A DNA stretch of 6,217 nt from Gemmatimonadota bacterium (GTDB lineage Bacteria > Latescibacterota > UBA2968 > UBA8231): the NCBI GenBank assembly GCA_026706165.1, contig JAPOZF010000786.1:1-6217 (forward strand), read 5' to 3'. The translations under genes were made by a program, and so were the position numbers. Positions 1-6,217 of the stretch are shown one piece after another. Below the pieces are notes generated by a model, which did not search any database, was not told the DNA's origin, and saw only the letters and a program-made list of their open reading frames with translations. Every line of letters begins with the position of its first letter. Within the stretch, counting starts at the first letter, position 1.

Positions 1-1469
1 GCGTAGCGGCTGCGGTAGTCGATGGCGAAGTAGTTGAACAGCGTCTGATCACGGCCATCGGTGGCGCTTGCGAACGCCTGGACGAGCAGCCTGTTGGTCC
101 CCTTTCTCAGGTACGTCGAGGGGATCTCCTCATCGATCTCGAACTCGATCTGCCCCTTCCAGCGATAGTCGCCGACATGGTGGTTGTTCAGTTTGATCAC
201 CGTGTGGTGGGCGGGGGTCTGTCCGTGCAGGGCCACCCGCAGCCGGGCGTCGTACTCCTCTCCAACAGCAGGGGTGGGCAGCTCTCCGGTGAACACCGCC
301 GAACCGGGAGTGTCGACATCGAGACCGCGGATGGGACGCCGCCTCCAGAACCAGTGGTCGCGGACTATGTCCGGGGCATCCGCGAACACCTGAAACCACT
401 GGTCCTCCTCGAAATGGGCTGTGGTCCAGTGGAATTGGGCGATCGGGTACCCGGCATCCGGTTCGGCGGTCTCGGGCTGGAACCGCCGTCCCGCCTCCCC
501 TCCCCAGGTAAGCCAGTAGAAGTTTTCGCGGCCGTAGATGCTCTCGAAATCCTTTCCCCCTTCCTCCGGGGACCTGTCGCGGCGGAAGCGGCCGACGAAC
601 AGCAGGTAGTCGCTCTCGTCGAACGAGCCGTCCTCCTGCCCGAAGACCTGCAGAGGCTGCTCGCTGCCGAGGTGAAAAAGCCGCAAGGTGAGGGGGTCGA
701 TCTCCCCGGGGTCGACGGACCGCGCCGCGAGCCAGCGGCGGTCGATGCGGAAGACGCCGTCGTGGGCGACCTTCACCTTTACCCAGGGGAGAGCCGGGTC
801 GTACCAGCCGCCGCGGTCGTCGAGGCGGGCCCGCTTGGCCGCCGGCCGGGGGGGCATTCCGGCAGGCGGATTGAGGAAAGCCCCGTACAGGGGGGAGGGT
901 CCGGGATCGTCGGCGGCCGGCTTGAATCGGCCGCTCCCGGAAAAACGGACCGCTACGAGAAGGTCGGTGCAGACCGAGAGCCGCTGCATCCCCGGGTCGT
1001 AGGAGACCGGAAACAGACGCAGACCGTACGCGTCGACGCCGCGCAGGATGCCGAGGTACTCCGACTCGACGAGACCTGAAGGGCGTCTGGTTTCAGCGGA
1101 GGGGGGAGCAGGCGGAAGGTGGATTCCTTCGAGCTCTTCGAACCGGGCCTCGAGAACCTCGAGCTCGACGCCGGCCCCCGGGGGAGCCGCGATCAGGTGG
1201 GCGGCGAAAGGCAGCTCGATATCCCCGGGCGTGGCGAGCCTGGCCGGCAGCTCTGGAAACGCCAGCTCGTGGGTGAGTCTGCCGTCGACTTCGGAAGACG
1301 GCACGCGGCCTCCCTGCCGGAGGTCGAGGCGAAGCCGCAGGAGGAGGTCTCCCGACGGCGATTCGGTCAGCTCGAGCGGAGCCGCGGAAACGGAGGAGGA
1401 GAACATTGCGAGCAGGATGAGCGATGCTCGCAACGGGAAGAGGTGGCAGGTGCGGGGCAGTGGAGTCAC
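1..1469 (-). CDS. Secreted C25-family (gingipain/PorU-like) cysteine peptidase, N-terminal 489 residues, runs off left edge
   Basis: The minus frame is open from a GTG at 1469 to the window edge, giving 489 codons with no stop. An in-frame TAA lies just upstream (1478-1476), so GTG is the first usable start. It gives a good signal peptide: basic N-region, hydrophobic LRASLILLAMF (residues 13-23), likely cleavage after SVSA (26-29). No clear Shine-Dalgarno precedes it. Residues 68-108 (FPELPARLATP, then LIAAPPGAGVELEV) look like the gingipain-type propeptide. Residues 229-241 (WVKVKVAHDGVFR), 278-293 (QEDGSFDESDYLLFVG) and 316-324 (ENFYWLTWG) match the conserved pre-catalytic pattern of C25 and PorU-like proteins. 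FNYFAIDY (478-485) is typical of the stretch just before the catalytic domain. The His/Cys catalytic pair would lie beyond the window, so activity and the choice between an Arg/Lys protease and a PorU-type sortase are open. Family identity rests on remembered motifs. Confidence 0.82.
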   Translation of the reverse strand, partial: MTPLPRTCHLFPLRASLILLAMFSSSVSAAPLELTESPSGDLLLRLRLDLRQGGRVPSSEVDGRLTHELAFPELPARLATPGDIELPFAAHLIAAPPGAGVELEVLEARFEELEGIHLPPAPPSAETRRPSGLVESEYLGILRGVDAYGLRLFPVSYDPGMQRLSVCTDLLVAVRFSGSGRFKPAADDPGPSPLYGAFLNPPAGMPPRPAAKRARLDDRGGWYDPALPWVKVKVAHDGVFRIDRRWLAARSVDPGEIDPLTLRLFHLGSEQPLQVFGQEDGSFDESDYLLFVGRFRRDRSPEEGGKDFESIYGRENFYWLTWGGEAGRRFQPETAEPDAGYPIAQFHWTTAHFEEDQWFQVFADAPDIVRDHWFWRRRPIRGLDVDTPGSAVFTGELPTPAVGEEYDARLRVALHGQTPAHHTVIKLNNHHVGDYRWKGQIEFEIDEEIPSTYLRKGTNRLLVQAFASATDGRDQTLFNYFAIDYRSRY

Positions 1470-1515
1470 GACGGTTTAAGGTACGAAACCGGAAGGGCTG
1501 AAATAGCCTGGCGGT

Positions 1516-1541
1516 CCGGGCATGGGCGGATTGCTGCCCGG
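1516..1541. repeat. Inverted repeat, 7-bp perfect arms, in the divergent intergenic region
   Basis: CCGGGCA (1516-1522) and TGCCCGG (1535-1541) are perfect inverted copies separated by 12 bases. An alternative register pairs GGGC (1524-1527) with GCCC (1536-1539). The repeat lies between the AT-rich island and the GTG of the C25-like gene, so it would fall in that gene's 5' leader if transcription starts near 1560-1570. It could be an operator or an RNA hairpin, but 7-bp GC-rich palindromes also arise by chance at this base composition. Confidence 0.4.
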
Positions 1542-1626
1542 GGGTTCCGTTGCTCCCTACCTGTATCCTGTATATTAACCGCGGCTTCTGAAAAAGGCAG
1601 GGACCGACAGCGAGTAATGGGCTTTT

Positions 1627-1632
1627 CAGGGA
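1627..1632 (+). promoter_or_regulatory. Ribosome binding site deciding the start of the FN3 gene
   Basis: CAGGGA lies 8 bases before the ATG at 1641 and is a fair Shine-Dalgarno match at normal spacing. The other in-frame ATG, at 1617, has only a weak purine run before it and would put extra residues in front of the signal peptide. This favours 1641 as the start. Confidence 0.45.
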
Positions 1633-1640
1633 CGCATGCC

Positions 1641-2285
1641 ATGCTGACAAGGAACGGATGGTGGCCGGCTTTTCTCCTTGCGGCGACATGGGGGAACGCG
1701 GAGCCTGCGGGAGAAGCCGCCCGGAACGAAGCAGAGGTTCCCGCCCCGGCCGCGGTGTACTGCACTCCGTCGGACGACCTGGCGATCCTGAGCTGGGCGA
1801 GGGTTTCGGGCGCCGCCGGTTACCAGGTCTGGGAATGGCCGGGGGATGGGGCTGCCGGGGAGGTGAAGCCGGAGTGGATTCCCCGCGAGCGGCTCGATCC
1901 TGAACAGGGAAGAACCGAAATCCACCGAACCCGCCCTGTCCTCCCGAGGCTGGCGGTGTCGTCCCTGTTCCTCCGGGAGGGCGAGCTGGTTTCCTCTCGG
2001 CCGATTCCCGCGGTGTTCTCGCCAGCCCCCGGCTCGAGGCGGGAAGAGATGCCTCCCCCCTTCCCCCGCTGGGCTCTCCTGTCCCCGGATCGCGATGAGG
2101 CGGAATTCGCCATCTACCGCGAAAGAAGGGAAGATGCCCTGATCGGCCTGATCCTGCAGCAGGGGTTTCGCTTCACCAGGCGGGTGTTCCTTGCGGGCAA
2201 ATCGATGCTGAAACCGGATAATCCCGACAGCGATCAACCAGCTTCGGCGGAGCCGCCTGCAACCGACCCTGAAAAAAGCGGTTGA
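1641..2285 (+). CDS. Exported protein of unknown function with one fibronectin type III-like domain
   Basis: The gene encodes 214 residues from the ATG at 1641 to the TGA at 2283-2285. The N-terminus (MLTRNGWWPAFLLAATWGNA) is a short signal peptide: an Arg, a hydrophobic core, then small residues before a likely cut near residue 20. Residues 37-126 fit a fibronectin III fold. LAILSWARVSGAAGYQVWEW (48-67) matches the core pattern of Trp, then a Gly-Ala turn, then Gly-Tyr-x-Val, and later strands follow at LPRLAVSSLFL (101-111) and SSRPIPAVF (118-126). Residues 144-190 are mixed and basic, with no family I recognise. The last 25 residues are Pro/Glu/Asp-rich and probably disordered. There is no catalytic motif, lipobox or sorting domain. 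It is divergent from the C25-like gene and convergent with the deiminase gene, so it is not in an operon with either. It could be a small surface or envelope partner, but this is only a guess. Confidence 0.72.
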   Translation: MLTRNGWWPAFLLAATWGNAEPAGEAARNEAEVPAPAAVYCTPSDDLAILSWARVSGAAGYQVWEWPGDGAAGEVKPEWIPRERLDPEQGRTEIHRTRPVLPRLAVSSLFLREGELVSSRPIPAVFSPAPGSRREEMPPPFPRWALLSPDRDEAEFAIYRERREDALIGLILQQGFRFTRRVFLAGKSMLKPDNPDSDQPASAEPPATDPEKSG

Positions 2286-2366
2286 ACACGACTCTTTCCC
2301 GACGGCCACCCGTCCGTTAACGGGGGACCCGGAAACCTGCGGCCCTGCCGGACAGCACGCATTTCC
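2286..2366. other. Intergenic gap between convergent genes, weak palindromes only
   Basis: These 81 bases separate the stops of the plus-strand FN3 gene and the minus-strand deiminase gene, so a shared terminator is expected. I see a perfect 10-base palindrome CCGTTAACGG (2314-2323) and an alternative hairpin pairing CCCGT (2309-2313) with ACGGG (2320-2324). Neither stem is long, and neither strand has a following T-run. Termination here may be Rho-dependent or use a non-canonical hairpin. Confidence 0.3.
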
Positions 2367-4112
2367 TCACCTGATCAAAGTCGCCCGTCTCACGTCCTCG
2401 AAGTTGCCGGACCTGATCCGGTACAGGTAAACGCCGGTAGCCAGGCCGGATGCGTCCCACCTGACGGTCCGTTGTCCCCGGGGCATGAATCCCCGGACAA
2501 GGGTCCGTATTCTCCGGCCGCCGAGGTCGAAAACGGATATCTCCACCTCGGCCGGTTCCGGCAGGTAGCAGTTTATTCCCGTTGTGTGATTGAACGGGTT
2601 GGGAAAGTTCTGAGAGAGCGAAATTTCCCCGGCCGCGGGCCCGGCGGCGGAGGTGCTCACCCCGGTGCTGACCTTCTCTTCAACGACGTCGAAGCTGTAA
2701 GCCCATTCCGTGGCAACCATCGGCTTGGTCATCCTCTTTCCGTCGTTGCTGGTCGCTTGGACGTAGTAGTGAACCCGCGTTCCGGGAGGCTGCCCGGGAA
2801 TGGTTGCGGCGAAACGGTCTCCACGCCGGTACGCCATCGGCACCTGCTCGAACCGCCCGGTATCGCCCGCCCTCCAGCGTAAAACCGCATCGGCAATACC
2901 GGATGCGGATTGAATGCGGGCATCGATTTCGTACCCCCCTGCCGGCGGCATCGAACCGGGGAGCCGGTCGTGGACGATCAGCAGGGGGTCGTCGGCGTAG
3001 ATCTCCCTGGCCGCGCAGTGGATTCCACCTCCCCGCTCGGCAAACCGGGAAGAAGGGACGGCCAGGATGCGATAGCCCGGCATGTGTTTTTCGTACAGTC
3101 GCAACGCCTCGGTGTCGGAAGGCGGATGGTCGAAGGTCGGAACAATGACGGTCGTGTTGATGATCAGCGAGTTGATATAGGTCGCGTCGACGGTTTCATA
3201 GCTCCCGGCCCTGGATGGGCTGTTGGCAATGCGAACAAACCGGTAGGGCCGGCCGGAACGGGACAGGGTGCGGGACCGGATCGTCTCCACCGCGGCTTCG
3301 ATTCTATTCTGATCGTCGCTTCTCTGTTCGTTGCCGAGATAGTTCGTTGCGGGGATTTCGCTGACGAAAAAGGTCTCCTCGTCAACGAGCTTCAGGTAGT
3401 AGTCGAGGTGGATCTGGTAGGGCGGCAATTCGACCAGTTCTTCAATGCCGAACGACTCCTTCCAGATTTCCCACACCGTTTTCCGTTCCCTCGGGTTTTC
3501 AGGCTGATATCGGGAGTCGTAGAACAGTCTCCCCCTGCCGTCGACGATGTAGTTGCCCCCGTCGGTGTAGTAGCCGGCGTCCGTATCGAACGTGTGAAGT
3601 GATTTCTGCATGAACCTGGCGGTGATTTCCCCGCCCACGTCGTTCCGCCAACCGAGCAGCTGCAGCGACTCGACCTCTTCCCGGTAGACGGAGAACGGAC
3701 CGTTGTCCCTCAACCAGGGCTTGTAGATCCTGTCCTCCCGGTAGGACGGGAAAAACGGCACGACGTGGATTTCCGGCGCCTCCAGTCCCAGCTCGGACAA
3801 CGTATCCGGCAGGCTGTAGGAGTTCGTCGTATCGTCGAGGATGTACACCTCCACCCCGGTCTCCAGGAGAGCCCCGACAAGTTCGACGTGCTCTCCCACA
3901 AACTCCCGGCGGGCCCGGATCATCGTTTCCGTCCAGCCTCCCAACTCCTTTGCCTGGGACTGCTGCCAGAGGAAGTCGGCCTCGAACCACCCCAGCACCA
4001 CCCCCTGGACCTCTTCCCATTCCGCCGGGGCTCTGGCCCGGGAAACAGGCAGGGCGAAAAGATCCGGCGCGGCGAGGGCGAAAAGGGAGAGAATGACAGT
4101 TGCCCGGTTCAT
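2367..4112 (-). CDS. Secreted Porphyromonas-type peptidylarginine deiminase-like protein with Ig-like and C-terminal sorting-type domains
   Basis: This family (PAD_porph) hydrolyses a guanidinium group, either of peptidyl-arginine (giving citrulline plus ammonia) or of agmatine. The chosen ATG at 4112 gives 581 residues and a signal peptide MNRATVILSLFALAAPDLFA; earlier in-frame starts (ATG 4148, TTG 4196) would bury it. The deiminase domain spans about 28-385. RDNGP (135-139, D136) would be the guanidinium-binding Asp and GGNYIVDGRG covers 185-194. HLD (H235, D237), YIN (N314) and GGGIHC (C366) supply the general His, Asp, Asn and nucleophilic Cys. All catalytic positions look intact, with order and spacing close to P. 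gingivalis PPAD as I remember it. An Ig-like beta domain (391-477) and a FlgD/T9SS-like tail (497-581; QNFPNPFN 501-508, GVYLYRI 560-566) complete the PPAD-style architecture and argue for an extracellular peptidyl substrate over cytosolic agmatine. The two Arg residues that PPAD uses to hold a C-terminal carboxylate are not obvious; only R156 lies in that region. It follows the discoidin gene by 80 bases on the same strand. Confidence 0.88.
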   Translation of the reverse strand: MNRATVILSLFALAAPDLFALPVSRARAPAEWEEVQGVVLGWFEADFLWQQSQAKELGGWTETMIRARREFVGEHVELVGALLETGVEVYILDDTTNSYSLPDTLSELGLEAPEIHVVPFFPSYREDRIYKPWLRDNGPFSVYREEVESLQLLGWRNDVGGEITARFMQKSLHTFDTDAGYYTDGGNYIVDGRGRLFYDSRYQPENPRERKTVWEIWKESFGIEELVELPPYQIHLDYYLKLVDEETFFVSEIPATNYLGNEQRSDDQNRIEAAVETIRSRTLSRSGRPYRFVRIANSPSRAGSYETVDATYINSLIINTTVIVPTFDHPPSDTEALRLYEKHMPGYRILAVPSSRFAERGGGIHCAAREIYADDPLLIVHDRLPGSMPPAGGYEIDARIQSASGIADAVLRWRAGDTGRFEQVPMAYRRGDRFAATIPGQPPGTRVHYYVQATSNDGKRMTKPMVATEWAYSFDVVEEKVSTGVSTSAAGPAAGEISLSQNFPNPFNHTTGINCYLPEPAEVEISVFDLGGRRIRTLVRGFMPRGQRTVRWDASGLATGVYLYRIRSGNFEDVRRATLIR

Positions 4113-4156
4113 TCCCGTCGCGCCGAATGCCCGGGCCCTGCCAGACATCAGAGAAG

Positions 4157-4180
4157 GCCGCAGGGCTGTTTGCCCGCGGC
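4157..4180 (-). terminator. Hairpin between the discoidin-like and deiminase genes, possible terminator or attenuator
   Basis: On the minus strand, GCCGC-GGGC pairs with GCCC-T-GCGGC: nine GC-rich base pairs around an AAACA loop with a single bulged T. It begins 12 bases after the stop of the discoidin-like gene. The following bases (CTTCTCTG) are pyrimidine-rich but not a T-run, so a classical intrinsic terminator is doubtful. It may instead reduce read-through into the deiminase gene 45 bases further on, or protect the upstream mRNA end. Confidence 0.4.
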
Positions 4181-4192
4181 GTCCGCCCCCAC

Positions 4193-6217
4193 TCAATAGG
4201 CCAGGGCGAACAGGCCGATAACCTCGTCGACCTTCTCGGCCTCGAGTCTGATCCGGTACAGGTAGGTGCCGGGAGGCGCCAGGGCGCCGCTGGCAGTGCG
4301 GCCGTCCCAGGTCTGCCGGTAGGCTCCGCTGGTCGACAGGCCGGAGCTCAGGGTGGCGACAGGCCTGCCGGAAAGGTCGAAGATTTCCAGCAGGACCTCC
4401 CGGGCGTCGGTCACTTCCCGCAGCTTGTAGTCCACGAAGACCCGGTCGTTGACGCCGTCGCCGTTGGGGGTGAAGGGGTTGGGGCCGACCGTCACGTCGG
4501 CGAGCAGGTCGCCGCCGATCGGCGAGCGCACCGACAGGTCGTCCCCGGAGAACCGGAAGGTGGCGTTGCCCGCCTCGATGCGCTGCTTGATGAGGTCGGG
4601 ATCGGAGCTGTCGTAGACCCAGCCGGTGAACTGGGTTCCGAAGCGGAGAACCGGGGCGTCGAAAACGACCTCGATCTGCTTGAAACTGCTGTCGGGATCG
4701 GCCACCCGGAAGGGGAATGCGACAACCAGGCGGTCGTCTTCGACCACGGGGGGAAACTCGTTGAGATCGACCTCGTAGACGCCGTCGATGGTGACGGACC
4801 GAACCTGCTCCGCCCGGGAGTGGGTTATGACTTCCAGGCGGTCGAACCCGCTGTCCTCCTCGTCGAACCGCGGCTTGATCACGTAGGTGAAGGTTTCCGG
4901 GTCGAAGCTTTTTACCTCGACCGGCCAGATTTCACCCACCACCTCCTGCGCGACAGGCGTCTCGCTGAAGAGGATGGCGACCTGTTCGAGGCGCGGGGCG
5001 ACCTCGAAGGTGCCGAACATGCGGATGTCGAGCTGCAGGTAGCGCCCGAGTCCCTCGGAAACGACCGGCAGGCCGTCTTCCCAGCTTCCGGCCGGGAGCG
5101 AGGAATCGCGGCGTCCGCCCTCGAAGTCGTAGACCGGAGACCAGAAAGTCCAGTTCTCCGTGTCGTATTCGATCGGCACCTGATCGAGGAAATTTATGTC
5201 TTCGTACACCTCTTTGGTGGTGGGAACGACGTTTCCGTTGGGGTCCATCTCGAAGTACAGGTTTGGATCGGGAGTGTTGCCGGTGCGGGTGCGCACCTCA
5301 ACCCTCGTTCCTTCCGGGAAGTCGCCGCTCCAGCGGATCCTGCCCCAGTTGACGGGCTTGCCGAAGTCCATGATCTGGGAGACGACGCCGGTCTCGCGGA
5401 CGTACCCCTCGGGATAGATTTCCAGTTCGGCCACTTCCCAGCTGTGGGTGGGGTTCGGTTCGAACAGGAGCCAGCGCACCGAGCGGGTGGGAAACTGCAG
5501 GTCGACGACCGTGTCGATGTTCTCCTCGGTGCTGTAGAGGACGTCGAAACGCCTGTCTCCGCGTTCGGGCCAGTTCGGATGCTTGGAATGAGTGCCGTGG
5601 GGATTGCGGTCGCACGGCCCCTTGACGAAGATGCCGACCGAGTTGTCGGCGACGCGGATGGTGAATCCGTTGAGAAAGTTCTCCGCGTAGCTTTCGACGT
5701 TGAAGGATTCGAGGGGGATGGGGGGATCGGCAAGCGACTCGATCAGGCGCGCGTCGTCGCGCTGACCGAGGCGGGGATAGAAACGGATCCGCGAGAGTGG
5801 AACGGGAACGCCCAAGTCGAGTATGGCGATACCCTTGTACCCGGATGCGCTCCGGAATCTGGCGTTGTAGATGATCTTGTAGAAGGTGGCCGTCTTGGGA
5901 TCGCCGTCGAACGACGGCTTGTAGTTCTGTATGGTGCCCGCGTGCACGCAGCTGGTGGCGACCTGCACCCGGCCTCCGACCAGGGGCAGGGGTACGTCCG
6001 TTACTCCCGTGGTCGGGTCGGTGACCGCAACGTTGACGCTGCCGTCGAAGAACCAGGGCTCGATGGTGTTGGCCCGGATGTCGATCCCGTCGCTGCCGGC
6101 AATGCCGAACGGCGTTACCCCCACCGTCACCCGACGCTCGATGTCTCCCCCGCTGCCGAGAATGAAGTACTTTCCCGCCTCGGAGGGGCTCGTCGCCGCT
6201 TCCCAGGGATTTCCGTC
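4193..6217 (-). CDS. Large extracellular protein with discoidin-like domains and FlgD-like C-terminal tail, 5'-truncated by the window edge
   Basis: The minus frame is open from the right edge to a TGA at 4195-4193, giving 674 residues in the window. A GTG at 6130 is internal, since the frame continues upstream with protein-like sequence (YFILGSGGDIERR) and no signal peptide follows the GTG. Residues 85-272 resemble a discoidin (F5/8C) jelly roll: SFDGDPKTATF (102-112), AILDLG (131-136), SRIRFYPR (142-149), SVRWLLFEP (246-254), VAELEIYPEGY (262-272). Residues 273-420 form a second beta-sandwich (MDFGKPVNWGRIRW 283-296, VEVRTRTGN 306-314), and 425-520 carry further beta-rich repeats. The tail from about 570 has NPFTPNGDGVND (580-591), a DLSGRPVATL strand and GTYLYRI (650-656), the FlgD/CHU_C-like fold found at the C-termini of many exported proteins. 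The likely role is surface display and glycan or ligand binding. No enzyme motif is visible; a catalytic domain could lie upstream. Exact domain families are uncertain. Confidence 0.85.
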   Translation of the reverse strand, partial: DGNPWEAATSPSEAGKYFILGSGGDIERRVTVGVTPFGIAGSDGIDIRANTIEPWFFDGSVNVAVTDPTTGVTDVPLPLVGGRVQVATSCVHAGTIQNYKPSFDGDPKTATFYKIIYNARFRSASGYKGIAILDLGVPVPLSRIRFYPRLGQRDDARLIESLADPPIPLESFNVESYAENFLNGFTIRVADNSVGIFVKGPCDRNPHGTHSKHPNWPERGDRRFDVLYSTEENIDTVVDLQFPTRSVRWLLFEPNPTHSWEVAELEIYPEGYVRETGVVSQIMDFGKPVNWGRIRWSGDFPEGTRVEVRTRTGNTPDPNLYFEMDPNGNVVPTTKEVYEDINFLDQVPIEYDTENWTFWSPVYDFEGGRRDSSLPAGSWEDGLPVVSEGLGRYLQLDIRMFGTFEVAPRLEQVAILFSETPVAQEVVGEIWPVEVKSFDPETFTYVIKPRFDEEDSGFDRLEVITHSRAEQVRSVTIDGVYEVDLNEFPPVVEDDRLVVAFPFRVADPDSSFKQIEVVFDAPVLRFGTQFTGWVYDSSDPDLIKQRIEAGNATFRFSGDDLSVRSPIGGDLLADVTVGPNPFTPNGDGVNDRVFVDYKLREVTDAREVLLEIFDLSGRPVATLSSGLSTSGAYRQTWDGRTASGALAPPGTYLYRIRLEAEKVDEVIGLFALAY

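Larger units (their letters stand above)
1470..1640. promoter_or_regulatory. Divergent intergenic region with AT-rich island, candidate promoters for both genes
   Basis: These 171 bases separate the minus-strand C25-like gene from the plus-strand FN3 gene, so promoters for both directions are expected here. The only AT-rich island is around 1561-1580 (contains TATATTAA), in a strongly GC-rich background. On the plus strand, TTGCTC (1550-1555) and TATATT (1571-1576) resemble -35 and -10 boxes, but the 15-base spacer is short. On the minus strand the same island reads TTAATATACA and could serve the C25-like gene. No box is a convincing consensus match, and the sigma-factor preference of the host is unknown. 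Confidence 0.35.

Noticed and set aside
177..1079. Long plus-strand open frame of 300 codons
   Set aside because: It lies antisense to the C25-like gene, whose frame gives a signal peptide and recognisable family motifs. The plus-strand translation is Gly/Arg/Val/Pro-rich with no domain, as expected of a shadow frame at high G+C.
1081..1140. Apparent frameshift in the C25-like gene near the C-run at 1111-1116
   Set aside because: A first reading dropped one C. Recounting six Cs on the minus strand keeps a single open frame from the GTG through the later motifs.
1119..1640. Upstream extension of the FN3 gene frame to an ATG at 1119
   Set aside because: The extension is antisense to the start of the C25-like gene, has low-complexity charged sequence, and would bury the signal peptide that begins at 1641.
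1626..2309. Minus-strand open frame of 227 codons opposite the FN3 gene
   Set aside because: Its translation is Arg/Pro-rich without a domain or signal peptide, while the plus strand encodes a clear signal peptide and FN3 pattern.
4113..4196. Longer start for the deiminase (TTG at 4196, overlapping the upstream stop, or ATG at 4148)
   Set aside because: The extra 12-28 residues are Gly/Arg-rich, overlap the hairpin region, and place an unusually long polar stretch before the signal peptide; the ATG at 4112 begins a normal one.
6128..6130. GTG at 6130 as the start of the discoidin-like gene
   Set aside because: The frame stays open to the window edge with ordinary protein sequence before it, and no signal peptide follows this GTG although the protein is clearly an exported type.

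Overview
The window is GC-rich (estimated by eye at about 60-65 % G+C) and carries a small cluster of exported proteins. There is no RNA gene, CRISPR array, mobile element or housekeeping gene in it. Two of the four proteins end in FlgD-like or type IX secretion system (T9SS)-like C-terminal domains, recognised by the motifs QNFPNPFN...GVYLYRI and NPFTPNGDGVND...GTYLYRI. A third resembles the N-terminal half of a gingipain/PorU-type (C25) cysteine peptidase. High G+C with this style of secreted protein suggests a member of the wider Fibrobacteres-Chlorobi-Bacteroidetes / Gemmatimonadota / Latescibacterota / Eisenbacteria assemblage, probably from a metagenome-assembled genome. This is an inference and no phylum can be fixed.

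Layout from right to left, since three genes are on the minus strand. (1) 6217-4193 (-): the C-terminal 674 residues of a large extracellular protein with discoidin-like beta-sandwich domains and a FlgD-like tail; its start lies beyond the window. (2) 4112-2367 (-): a complete 581-residue Porphyromonas-type peptidylarginine-deiminase-like protein with signal peptide, deiminase domain, Ig-like domain and C-terminal sorting-type domain. (3) 1641-2285 (+): a 214-residue exported protein of unknown function with one fibronectin-III-like domain, convergent with gene 2 and divergent from gene 4. (4) 1469-1 (-): the first 489 residues of a C25-family peptidase-like protein with signal peptide; the catalytic domain would lie beyond the left edge.

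The most interesting point is the pairing of a secreted PPAD-like deiminase with a C25 peptidase-like gene. In Porphyromonas gingivalis the Arg-gingipains (C25) expose C-terminal arginines, PPAD citrullinates them, and both are T9SS cargo. The same two families, with a matching deiminase architecture, occur within about 1 kb of each other here. The alternative is that the C25 gene encodes a PorU-like sortase that processes the C-terminal domains of its neighbours. The C25 catalytic region is outside the window, so the two cannot be separated from this sequence.
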